From the NCBI GenBank assembly GCA_000432515.1, contig HF995996.1, positions 1-49,965 of the forward strand: a stretch of DNA of 49,965 nt, written 5' to 3'. The translations under genes were made by a program, and so were the position numbers. Under the pieces are notes generated by a model. It was not told the DNA's origin. It did no database searches and saw only the letters and a program-made list of their open reading frames with translations. The DNA comes from Bacteroides sp. CAG:545 (GTDB lineage: Bacteria > Bacteroidota > Bacteroidia > Bacteroidales > UBA932). Below, piece by piece: positions 8,631 to 16,648 of the stretch (its first letter is position 1; each line of letters begins with the position of its first letter).

Positions 8631-8993
8631 ATGAAGAAATTATTGCTGTTCATTTTGATACTGGTTGCAGTCGCTGGCGTATGCGTGGTCACCTGTCCTG
8701 ACAAGGAGGCTCATAGCGAAGCATTGAAGGACCTCGTAAACACGGTATTGACAGAAGAACTGGCCGAAGGCGAAAGCGAAACCGACGCCGGATTTGTGGC
8801 ATTCGGGTCAATGTTGGGAACCGGCATCGCTGGAATTGTACTTGACAACACGCTGAAAGTAGAAAATCACTTTGTCTGCAGCGTGGGGATCATCACGTAC
8901 GCCGGAAAGACCAAAATCGTTTCTATCGGCATCTTGAATCACGTATTCACTGCAGACAAAGAAGACTTCAAGCAAGCACTTGAAAGCCTCTGA
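8631..8993 (+). CDS. Small exported or membrane-anchored protein, DUF4359-like
   Basis: A 120-aa protein with an N-terminal hydrophobic segment (MKKLLLFILILVAVAGVCVV) followed directly by a short 'TCPDKEAHSEALKD' stretch. After that come 'VENHFVCSVGII' and a C-terminal 'TKIVSIGILNHVF'. This layout (leader, PDK..H helix, then a small beta domain) fits the DUF4359 family as I know it, whose function is unknown. No lipobox is evident, so it may stay anchored by the N-terminal helix. The stop codon abuts the start of the pfkA relic. It lies 80 bases after the exonuclease; cotranscription is possible. Confidence 0.7.
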   Translation: MKKLLLFILILVAVAGVCVVTCPDKEAHSEALKDLVNTVLTEELAEGESETDAGFVAFGSMLGTGIAGIVLDNTLKVENHFVCSVGIITYAGKTKIVSIGILNHVFTADKEDFKQALESL

Positions 8994-9235
8994 CGGCGGC
9001 CCATTTGTCTTCTTCGGAACGGGCCGTCTTGAGTATGGTTCCGCCTCTCTAGATGGTGTTGCTGACGGACTGCGATGTAAATTCCGTTATCTCGTTGTTA
9101 ATCAAGCCCTCGTAACCACGGTATATTCCCATAACCTTCCAACCGTTGAAGATGGAAGCCCTTGTGACGGCCCTAATAGCCGCATTCATTCCGGGAGCGT
9201 CTCCGCCGGAGGTGAGCACTCCCACAGTAGAAATC
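8994..9235 (-). pseudogene. Fragment of 6-phosphofructokinase (pfkA)
   Basis: Read on the minus strand this encodes VGVLTSGGDAPGMNAAIRAV, then 'FNGWKVMGIYRGYEGLINNEI', 'SVSNTI', a TAG stop (9049-9051, where the family has Gln), and 'RGGTILKTARSEEDKW'. These are the N-terminal glycine-rich nucleotide-binding loop and following segments of ATP-dependent phosphofructokinase. Only about 80 of some 325 residues remain, there is an in-frame stop, and no start codon sits in the right place. The fragment ends at the stop codon of the DUF4359-like gene. The remaining sequence at 9236-9331 shows nothing recognisable. Confidence 0.85.
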
Positions 9236-9331
9236 TATGCAATAATCAATTAAAGTGAGCCCACGCAAGCAACAAAATTCGAGCAAAACTCAACTTCTGG
9301 GACAGGTAAAGAAAAGAGCATCACAGGAACG

Positions 9332-10633
9332 TCAGTCAAGATAGAACCAATTAAAATCGACTCGCCCGTCCTTATGTGTGAGACGAATCGTGTGTTTACC
9401 CTTCTCGAGGTACAAGCCATCTATCCACTTGCATTTCCACTCGGAAGTCTTGTCGAAAGTGACAAATTGTTCTTTTCCTCCATCTACAGAAACAGCCATC
9501 ACTCCCCCAAGGAGAGTTGATATGTAGCGAGCTCCGAGCGAGTAGGTCCCGGTTTTTTCAACCTCAATCTGATACTCAACCCACGCATCCTGCTGATAGC
9601 AAAGAATCATAAGTTCACCGGCAGAATCGGTACACGGACGCACTTTGAACACATCCTTCCATCCGGTCTGCACTCCACACATATTGTGGGCGACATAATG
9701 CTCTGCCGGAATGACTTCGTGCCTCCCATACCAACAGTTTTTATCGAATGAAGAAAAGTTCACATACACCCTTCCCAACTCAGTAAGTTCGGGAGAGGAA
9801 ACATCACTATTCAACAATGATATGGCTCCCCACTTACCCGTTGCACGATGCATGAACCAAGAGTATCCGCATACATTGCTGTCAGCCTCAAGCATATTGA
9901 GGGCATCAGACATGAACGAAATCTGCTCGGTGACACTGTTTGTGATGCTACCGTTCGCATGACAAAACTCTGTCATAAATACAGGTTTGCCGTATTTGTC
10001 GAATTTTCGTATCATTGAACGCATTCCTGCCGCATTCGGCATATAGCAATGTAGCGCAATCGCATCGAAGGCATCGTTGCCGATTCCGTCGCAGGCAACA
10101 AACTCGTCAAGCCACACCTCGGGGTCGTGATAGCCGGAGAGGGTGCCGTAATTCAATGCCGGAGACACCAGTTTCATTCCGATTTCCTTGGAAAACGCCC
10201 TCAACTCCGGCCAAGTCTTGGCAGCCACAGACGGCACCATATTGGCCTGGTCAACAAGGTTCGGCTCGTTGTAACCCAGAATATATCCCGTGGAAGGATA
10301 ATCATTCTTGAGGCGACTGATATTTTCCTTGTTCAGTCCGGCATTCCAAACCATCGGATAAAACTCCATCCCCGCCCCGTAAATGGCTGAAGCATCCGCA
10401 GGATAGTTGTGGGACCAATTATAGTCCCAACTGACTCCCGGAGCGAGCAAGCGGGCATCTGAAGAAATCTGAAAATTGCCGCAGACTCCCCTCTTGGCAC
10501 TGCGCGCCTGCTTTGTCCTGACTCGGAAGACATTAAAGTCTTCCTCGTGCGCCATTGAAGGCTCACTCTGACAAGACACTACAACAGGCGCGGCAGTGAT
10601 AAGGGATAGCAACAGAATGATTATTCTGCTCAT
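9332..10633 (-). CDS. Predicted beta-1,3-glucanase lipoprotein, GH128-like with C-terminal CBM6/35-like module
   Basis: A 433-aa lipoprotein (acceptor Cys21 in PVVVSC). Residues of about 48-300 match the 'glycosyl hydrolase catalytic core' (Asl1/GH128) fold: 'GYILGYNEPN' places the acid/base Glu at 123 and 'KPVFMTEFCHANGS' the nucleophile Glu at 222, with 'HCYMPNAAG' between. Residues of about 310-433 look like a CBM6/35-type beta-sandwich ('AWVEYQIEVEKTGTYSLGARY', 'GKHTIRLTH'). GH128 enzymes cleave beta-1,3-glucans. It is the last gene of the regulator-SusC-SusD-SGBP run, 10 bases after the preceding stop codon, so it is probably the surface or periplasmic hydrolase of this locus. The assignment rests on motifs, not on a search. 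Confidence 0.78.
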   Translation of the reverse strand: MSRIIILLLSLITAAPVVVSCQSEPSMAHEEDFNVFRVRTKQARSAKRGVCGNFQISSDARLLAPGVSWDYNWSHNYPADASAIYGAGMEFYPMVWNAGLNKENISRLKNDYPSTGYILGYNEPNLVDQANMVPSVAAKTWPELRAFSKEIGMKLVSPALNYGTLSGYHDPEVWLDEFVACDGIGNDAFDAIALHCYMPNAAGMRSMIRKFDKYGKPVFMTEFCHANGSITNSVTEQISFMSDALNMLEADSNVCGYSWFMHRATGKWGAISLLNSDVSSPELTELGRVYVNFSSFDKNCWYGRHEVIPAEHYVAHNMCGVQTGWKDVFKVRPCTDSAGELMILCYQQDAWVEYQIEVEKTGTYSLGARYISTLLGGVMAVSVDGGKEQFVTFDKTSEWKCKWIDGLYLEKGKHTIRLTHKDGRVDFNWFYLD

Positions 10634-10643
10634 TCTTTTTCAA

Positions 10644-11603
10644 CTATTTTTTGTACCAGAAAATGGCGTCAACATCCAGAGTGGTAGGGTAACCATTGGT
10701 TCCCTGAGTCCACTGGAGCACGTTTACAGCAGTTGATGCATTATATTTTTCTCCCGCCATAAATGCTGAAACAGGAATTTCGATTTCGTGCCATTCGCCA
10801 TCTCTTTTGAAACCGTAAGCAGCTTTCTCGTCCCCAATGGTAATAGTAGCTCCGTCAAGCATTCCGAGGCTGTACTCGCCTGCAGCAGTTCCTTTCATTG
10901 CAATATGGAGAGTGTAGTCGGCTGTAATTCCCTTAAGAACTTCACGGCGCTTTGCGGACTCAGCCTTCTCCTCATCGGTAAGACCTTCTGCAAGACGGAA
11001 CGCATAACCGAACCAGCCACTGGCAGTCTTAATTGAGAACCAGTCAGCAACAACTCCGAAGAAGTTAGGACCAGAAGCGGTACCAACCGCTCCGCCATTC
11101 CACCAGTCAAAGAAGAGAGTTCCGGTATCCGGTTCTCCATACACACCGTCAGCAGGCATAAAGTACTTGATCTTCTTCTCGATTTTCTTTATGGTAGTCT
11201 CATCCATAGAAATGATGATGTAGTCCGAACCTTGGAGACAAGGATAAACCATGCTCGGTTTTGAAGTTACAAAACCTTTTTTCGAGAATCCGAAAGAAGG
11301 CTCATATACTACAGCCAGATATTCAGTATCGGCATTGAGCCCCTCGAAAACCTCAGCAGCATTGCCCTTGAGCTTCTTTGCTGTTTCAGGAACGGCCTCC
11401 TTGTAGGCTGACTCCTCAACGACCCAAAGGCTGTATTCAGCAGCCGCGTCATTAACCTCAACGCTGACCTTTACTGAATTTTCCGTAACCTCGGAAGTCT
11501 TTACGATGCAGTCGAAAGCATCACCCTTGACTTCTGACTTCTTGCATGACGCAAGAGAAAGAATAGTTGCCGCACAAAGCAGCAAGCTTGAAATCTTTTT
11601 CAT
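10644..11603 (-). CDS. Surface glycan-binding lipoprotein (SusE/F position)
   Basis: A 319-aa lipoprotein with acceptor Cys20 (LSLASC). Residues of about 30-110 look like a fibronectin-III-like domain ('VKTSEVTENSVKVSVEV', 'FEGLNADTEYLAVVYEPS'). Residues of about 120-319 form a Trp- and Gly-rich beta domain ('TLFFDWWNGG', 'FFGVVADWFS', 'DVDAIFWYKK') resembling carbohydrate-binding modules. It lies between SusD (48 bases away) and the GH128-like gene (10 bases). Position and architecture are those of a SusE/SusF-like surface glycan-binding protein that holds the polysaccharide at the outer membrane. Ligand identity (beta-1,3-glucan) is inferred from the neighbouring enzymes. Confidence 0.75.
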   Translation of the reverse strand: MKKISSLLLCAATILSLASCKKSEVKGDAFDCIVKTSEVTENSVKVSVEVNDAAAEYSLWVVEESAYKEAVPETAKKLKGNAAEVFEGLNADTEYLAVVYEPSFGFSKKGFVTSKPSMVYPCLQGSDYIIISMDETTIKKIEKKIKYFMPADGVYGEPDTGTLFFDWWNGGAVGTASGPNFFGVVADWFSIKTASGWFGYAFRLAEGLTDEEKAESAKRREVLKGITADYTLHIAMKGTAAGEYSLGMLDGATITIGDEKAAYGFKRDGEWHEIEIPVSAFMAGEKYNASTAVNVLQWTQGTNGYPTTLDVDAIFWYKK

Positions 11604-11651
11604 AAAACGTGTATTTAAGTGGTTTATAATTAATTTATTGTCATCCGTATT

Positions 11652-13277
11652 CTAATACCCCGGATTCTGCTCCAGACCCGCAATGCGGACTTCCTCTTGA
11701 GGAATAGGCATAAGATAGTGGCAATCCTTGAATTCGTTCATATCATCTCCGTCAAGGAGTTCGAACCTGCTTGCGTCAATTCCGCTGATGAAAGGATATT
11801 CCGCTTTGAGTGAGCTCCAATTCGCAATTTTAAACTTCTCGCGATAGGCATTCATTGTCTCTTTGGCAATCCCCCAGCGGCAGAGGTCAAACCAGCGGTG
11901 GCCCTCCATTGCCAACTCCACCCTGCGCTCGTGCCTTAGAGACTCACGTGTCGCCTCTACTTCAGGGAGTGAAGCACTTGCGCGATGACGCACTTTATTG
12001 ATATATGTTTTTGCCAAATCAAGTTCTTTCCCACTTTCTATCGCAGCTTCGGCATACATAAGAAGTACATCAGCATAGCGGATTTCTTTCCAATTCAAGC
12101 CGGCACGAGATGGATGTCCGAGCTCCGGAAAGTCGAAACGCAACCCCTTCGCAACAGCCTCTGCCGATGCAGGATACTGCTCCTGCTGATATTTTCTGTT
12201 GTAAAAATAGTTTGCATATTGAATCTCTGCCGTTTCGTTCTCAACCTCGGAAGGAAGCTGCTGGAGAATGGTCCAGTCACGGCGCGGGTCACCGGTCTCA
12301 TATTCTGCATACAAATCCCAAGTCGGGCGATCATATCCCCAACCGGAAACGCCTCCGACTTTAGCGGAACGCGGACGCATCATCACAGTGGAGAATGTTC
12401 CCCTGGTAAAACCGAATCCCCCGTAATCGGAGTACATATCCTCAACATAGTTGATTTCAAAAACCGACTCTATATTCCATTCGTTTCCCGGAAGGAATTG
12501 GGAGAAATAATCGGGTGCAAGGTCATATTTCCCGGAACCGATGATTGACTTTCCCCATTTGAGCACCTCGTCGTAGTTCTTTCTGTAGAGATTCACTTTC
12601 ATCAGAAGAGCATCGGCTGCACCCTTTGTCGCACGGCCAAGTTCTGTTGCGGCATATTCGTCACATTTCGGAAGTACAGCCTCAGCGCTTTCAAGGTCAG
12701 AAATTATGAGTCCATAAATTTTCTCTGCACTCTCGCGCTGTTTTTTCCAGTCACGAGAATCCAAAATCGGCTCAGTAGTGTAAGGAACTCCGCCGAAAAG
12801 ACGAACAAGGCGGAAATAATAAAATGCACGCATAAATCTGGCCTCGGCAATGAAACGGCTACGGTCAGTTTCCGTCATATCTTCCGGAAGCGTCATTTCA
12901 CGAATAGAGGCTATCGCCTGATTGCAGCGGCCGATGCCGATGAACTGCGCATTGTAAAAAGCCTCAAGAAGTCCATTGCTCGGAACCACCTGGAATTTGC
13001 AGATGTCGAATGCAGCCGGCATATCCTTGAGATACTCTCCTCCCTTGATTGCGTCGTCCGAAGCAATGTCCCCGATGAGCCATTCGTTGCAGTAGGTTCC
13101 TCCGAGATTCCATGTCATTGGAACGTAACATCCGTTCACGGCCTGCTCCGCAGCACTTCTGGTGACGAAGAAGTCGCCGAGCTTGGATTCGTTAGGCTGT
13201 TCTTCCCGTAGCCATTTGTTGCAGGAAGTCAGGCAGAGACCGAGAGTCAAAGCATATATCAAATATCTGAGTTTCAT
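11652..13277 (-). CDS. SusD/RagB family glycan-binding lipoprotein
   Basis: A 541-aa outer-membrane lipoprotein (acceptor Cys19 in LCLTSC). It has the typical SusD landmarks: 'EEQPNESKLGDFFVTRSAAEQAVNGCY' after the leader (listed here in part), TPR-like helices with 'RFIAEARFMRAFYYFRLVRLFGGVP', and the C-terminal 'LRHERRVELAMEGHRWFDLCRWG' and 'LMPIPQEEV...NPGY'. SusD forms the lid of the SusC barrel and captures oligosaccharides. It starts 12 bases after the SusC stop, so translation is likely coupled. It belongs to the predicted beta-1,3-glucan locus. Confidence 0.95.
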   Translation of the reverse strand: MKLRYLIYALTLGLCLTSCNKWLREEQPNESKLGDFFVTRSAAEQAVNGCYVPMTWNLGGTYCNEWLIGDIASDDAIKGGEYLKDMPAAFDICKFQVVPSNGLLEAFYNAQFIGIGRCNQAIASIREMTLPEDMTETDRSRFIAEARFMRAFYYFRLVRLFGGVPYTTEPILDSRDWKKQRESAEKIYGLIISDLESAEAVLPKCDEYAATELGRATKGAADALLMKVNLYRKNYDEVLKWGKSIIGSGKYDLAPDYFSQFLPGNEWNIESVFEINYVEDMYSDYGGFGFTRGTFSTVMMRPRSAKVGGVSGWGYDRPTWDLYAEYETGDPRRDWTILQQLPSEVENETAEIQYANYFYNRKYQQEQYPASAEAVAKGLRFDFPELGHPSRAGLNWKEIRYADVLLMYAEAAIESGKELDLAKTYINKVRHRASASLPEVEATRESLRHERRVELAMEGHRWFDLCRWGIAKETMNAYREKFKIANWSSLKAEYPFISGIDASRFELLDGDDMNEFKDCHYLMPIPQEEVRIAGLEQNPGY

Positions 13278-13289
13278 TGTTATAGTGGT

Positions 13290-16200
13290 TTAGAAGTTCA
13301 GTGATGCTCCGAAAAGAATTGTACGTGACTGTGGGTAGTTTCCCCAATCTACACCTCCGCTGACCTCAGGGTCGTAGCCACTGTACTTAGTGAAAGTCAG
13401 CAGGTTATTCGCGGAGACATAGAAACGCCATGAAGACACGTGGAACTTCTGCGTGAGGCGTGTCGGAATGGTGTAACCCAACTGGATATTCTTCAAACGC
13501 AGATAGGATCCGCTCTCGACGAAACGTGAATTCGCGTCATAGTTTCTGGAAGAGCCTGAAGGATTTGGAATTATGCCTTCGGTGGATGTCGGAGTCCAGA
13601 CATTACGCATAGCTGTACTCAGCGTAGATTGCCTTCCATCTCCCTCAGTCTGACGACGAAGTGCGTTGTAAATCTTATTGCCATAAACTCCCTGAAGGAA
13701 CATCGAAAAGTCGAATCCTTTCCAATTCATCGTAAGATTGAGACCATAGGAGAGCCACGGGAATGGATTTCCGATGTTCACCATGTCATTGGTATCAATG
13801 ATTCCGTCACCATTTTGGTCCTTGTAGCGAGCGTCACCGGCGTGTTCTGTGATGTTGGAAGTACCGAACTGATGCTCTTCCACCTCTTGGTCAGACTTGT
13901 ATATTCCTTCATATTCCCAGCCCCATAGACAGAAGAGAGGAAGTCCCTCATCGCACATTGTAAAGCCTCCCTGGATTCTCTCGCCACCATTCAGATGGGT
14001 GAGACGGTTCTTAACGAGAGAGAGGTTGCCATTTATGTCGTAGCGAAAATCTCCAACGGCATTGGCGTGACCAAGAGTAAGTTCAATACCTTTGTTGCTT
14101 ACAGTGCCGACATTCATAGTGCTTGAGTAAAGGTTTCCGACCGTAGCAGGCGCCTTTACGTTAAGGAGCATATCGTAGGTGTTTCGGATGTATGCGTCGA
14201 TATTTCCGTAGAGTTTGCTGTTCCAAAAACCAAAATCGACTCCAAGGTTAATCTGTTCGGTATATTCCCATTTACCTCCTGTATTTACATAGGTTGTCAC
14301 TGCCGCTCCTGGAACATATGCCGTGGACCAATTCGCGGTGGTGTTGCCAAAAGGATAGCTGACAAAGGTCAATCCCTGCATAATGGACTGCGTGAATGCC
14401 CCGTCACTGATTTTGTCGTTTCCAATCTGTCCCCAGCTGAGACGCAGTTTGAGATTGTCCAGAACATCCTTACTGTTCTCCATAAAATGCTCCTGAGAAA
14501 CTCTCCACGCTAAAGCGACAGATGGGAAATATCCCCAAGTATTGTTCGGGAACTTTGAAGAACCGTCCGCACGGAAATTTGCAGTGACGAGATAACGATT
14601 GTCGTAGCTGTAGAAGAAACGGCCCAAGAAAGACAGTCTCCTTGTCCTCGCAACTGCATCGCTGGAGTTTTTGTCCTCCGTTGTATTGGAGACATACCAT
14701 CTGTTCGGGTCGGTCACAAGAAGAGTGGAGCCACCACCTGAGAGTGAATAGTAGTTGTACTCCTCTGTAGTCTGACCGACCATAAACGAGACGTCGTGCT
14801 TGCCGGCGAACTTCTTGGCAAAAGTGAGAGTGTTTTCATAAAACATCTCGGTGCTACGTCCCATTGCCGCAGAAACTGAATTCTTGACATTGGTGTCATA
14901 GTCGGAGAAATGGTACTTCTCACGATAGCTGCGGTTTTGCCAACTATAGCGATTCATACTTATGCTTGACTTGAAAGTTAGCCACTCCAAAGGTTTGATT
15001 TCGAGATAGCCATTGGCAAGAAGGCGTTCGTCAGTATTGTTCGGGTGCGAAGTCTCAAGCTGAGTGAACGGATTGTACACGTTGGTGTAGTTTGTTGATG
15101 CTGCAATCTTTCCGCTGATATCCTCTCCCGATTTGGAAAGCGTTCCCGCAGGATAGTGAGTAGGGTCCCACGGAGCCATTGAAATCGCTTGGAAAAGCAC
15201 ACCGTTGTATTGGGCGTTATTGCCAAGTGAACGGGATTTCGAAGTAATGTAGGAAAGATTGGTTCCGAGCTTTAGCCACTTTGTGATTTCGTAAGAAGCG
15301 TTGGTTCTGAGAGTGAGACGGTTATAGAACGATTCCTTTATTGTTCCGTCTTGAGCAAAATAGCCTGCCGAGAGGGAATATTTGATTTTGTCTGTCCCTC
15401 CGTCAACGGATATGTGATAGTTCTGTATAGCCGCATTCTTGTGTTGAACCTCAGCCTGCCAATCAGTTTCCTGCGTCTCATAGCTGAAGGTTTCCGGAGT
15501 GGCGTAATAATCACGTCCCAAACGGTAGGTGCCGAGCCAATTGGTGAAACCTCTTTTGAGTTCCTTTCGTTCCGCATCGGAATTACCGATTTTCACCATA
15601 GTTTCGACATATTCGTCCCTCTTCATCAAATCAAGAGTGCGCCATATATTTTGGACACCGCCGTAACAATCGAAGGAAACTTTGACCTTGCCTTCCGCAC
15701 CGCTCTTGGTGGTGATGATTATGACTCCGTTCGCTCCACGGGAACCATAAATAGCCGAAGAAGACGCATCTTTAAGTATTTCCATTGAGGCGACATCGGC
15801 CGAGTTGAGGAATGAGATATCCTCAGTAATGACTCCATCCACCACATAGATTGGAGATGAGTTGTTCACTGTACCGACTCCACGGATTCGTACCTGCGCC
15901 GCCTGTCCCGGCTGTCCGGACTGGGCATTGACCGTCACTCCAGCAACACGTCCTTGCATCGCTTGGTCAACAGTCGCAACCGGAGCCACCTTGAGTTCAT
16001 CAGCAGTGACAGAAGAAACAGCTCCAGTCACATCGCTTCGTTTGGTGGTTCCGTAACCGATTGCAACGACAGCATCAAGAGAGATTGCATCTGTCTCAAG
16101 CGAAACATTTTGAACACCGTCTTCCGTGACCTTGATTGTCTTTGAGATGTAGCCGAGACAAGAGTATTCGAGAGTCGTTCCCGGAGCAACGTTTATCTCG

Positions 16201-16397
16201 TAAGCCCCTTCCGCATCTGTCATCTCAGCGAGGTTAGCCCCCCTCGCCACAACTGCCGCATAATCAATCGGCAACTTTGTAGTGGCGTCAGTGACCTTGC
16301 CTTTTATTGTAATGTTCTGGGCTAAAGCATCATTAAACTGCCCCCCCCAAGTGAAAATCAGCAGAATTATGCTGAATGCAAGTAAAGACTTTTTCAT
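13290..16397 (-). CDS. SusC/RagA family TonB-dependent transporter
   Basis: A 1035-aa outer-membrane protein: signal peptide (about 1-26, ending ALAQ), CarboxypepD_reg-like domain (about 28-112, 'ITIKGKVTDATTKLPID'), TonB-box/plug start ('AIGYGTTKRSDVTGAVSSV', near 112-130), plug with 'RIRGVGTVNNSSPIYVVDG', and a beta-barrel ending in 'ILFGASLNF'. It lacks the STN domain, so it does not signal through FecR, fitting control by the propeller regulator upstream. It imports oligosaccharides with SusD using TonB energy. The 251-base upstream gap holds a -7 box at 16478-16485 and a TGAGTTTTTGTGAGT motif at 16529-16543 shared with the GH16 gene. Confidence 0.96.
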   Translation of the reverse strand: MKKSLLAFSIILLIFTWGGQFNDALAQNITIKGKVTDATTKLPIDYAAVVARGANLAEMTDAEGAYEINVAPGTTLEYSCLGYISKTIKVTEDGVQNVSLETDAISLDAVVAIGYGTTKRSDVTGAVSSVTADELKVAPVATVDQAMQGRVAGVTVNAQSGQPGQAAQVRIRGVGTVNNSSPIYVVDGVITEDISFLNSADVASMEILKDASSSAIYGSRGANGVIIITTKSGAEGKVKVSFDCYGGVQNIWRTLDLMKRDEYVETMVKIGNSDAERKELKRGFTNWLGTYRLGRDYYATPETFSYETQETDWQAEVQHKNAAIQNYHISVDGGTDKIKYSLSAGYFAQDGTIKESFYNRLTLRTNASYEITKWLKLGTNLSYITSKSRSLGNNAQYNGVLFQAISMAPWDPTHYPAGTLSKSGEDISGKIAASTNYTNVYNPFTQLETSHPNNTDERLLANGYLEIKPLEWLTFKSSISMNRYSWQNRSYREKYHFSDYDTNVKNSVSAAMGRSTEMFYENTLTFAKKFAGKHDVSFMVGQTTEEYNYYSLSGGGSTLLVTDPNRWYVSNTTEDKNSSDAVARTRRLSFLGRFFYSYDNRYLVTANFRADGSSKFPNNTWGYFPSVALAWRVSQEHFMENSKDVLDNLKLRLSWGQIGNDKISDGAFTQSIMQGLTFVSYPFGNTTANWSTAYVPGAAVTTYVNTGGKWEYTEQINLGVDFGFWNSKLYGNIDAYIRNTYDMLLNVKAPATVGNLYSSTMNVGTVSNKGIELTLGHANAVGDFRYDINGNLSLVKNRLTHLNGGERIQGGFTMCDEGLPLFCLWGWEYEGIYKSDQEVEEHQFGTSNITEHAGDARYKDQNGDGIIDTNDMVNIGNPFPWLSYGLNLTMNWKGFDFSMFLQGVYGNKIYNALRRQTEGDGRQSTLSTAMRNVWTPTSTEGIIPNPSGSSRNYDANSRFVESGSYLRLKNIQLGYTIPTRLTQKFHVSSWRFYVSANNLLTFTKYSGYDPEVSGGVDWGNYPQSRTILFGASLNF

Positions 16398-16477
16398 TTC
16401 TTGCGTTTTAGCGTTCTATACAATGTGATACGTCGTACTTTCTACCGATGCTTCATCGATTGCGAAACGACGATATG

Positions 16478-16485
16478 CAAAAGTA
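16478..16485 (-). promoter_or_regulatory. -7 box for the susC operon
   Basis: On the minus strand this reads TACTTTTG, fitting TAnnTTTG, 80 bases before the susC start codon. The expected TTTG -33 element is missing at 19-21 bp. The same octamer is the proposed -7 box of the GH16 gene, which also lacks a -33 match. Confidence 0.5.
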
Positions 16486-16528
16486 ATGTTTTCATAATCA
16501 CAAACATCCTATTTTCACGAAAAAGCAA

Positions 16529-16543
16529 ACTCACAAAAACTCA
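16529..16543 (-). promoter_or_regulatory. Candidate operator shared by susC and the GH16 gene
   Basis: The minus strand reads TGAGTTTTTGTGAGT, a direct repeat of TGAGT at 10-bp spacing. The same 15 bases stand in the same orientation relative to transcription upstream of the GH16 gene (19568-19582). Here 43 bases separate it from the -7 box, against 32 there, a difference of 11 bp or about one helical turn. Confidence 0.55.
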
Positions 16544-16602
16544 CAACATTGAGTATTAAGTAATTACGAAAAAGAAACCAACAAATCCGAGGGTACAAAT
16601 AA

Positions 16603-16628
16603 CCCTCCCGAGATGTTTCGCAGGAGGG
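16603..16628 (-). terminator. Weak hairpin after the regulator gene
   Basis: CCCTCC (16603-16608) pairs with GGAGGG (16623-16628), followed in the minus direction by TTATTTG. An alternative, mutually exclusive stem GAGGGT/ACCCTC uses 16589-16594 and 16602-16607. This could be a simple terminator of the regulator transcript or a weak attenuator before susC. Confidence 0.35.
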
Positions 16629-16648
16629 AGAGATGCTATGCTCAGGCG

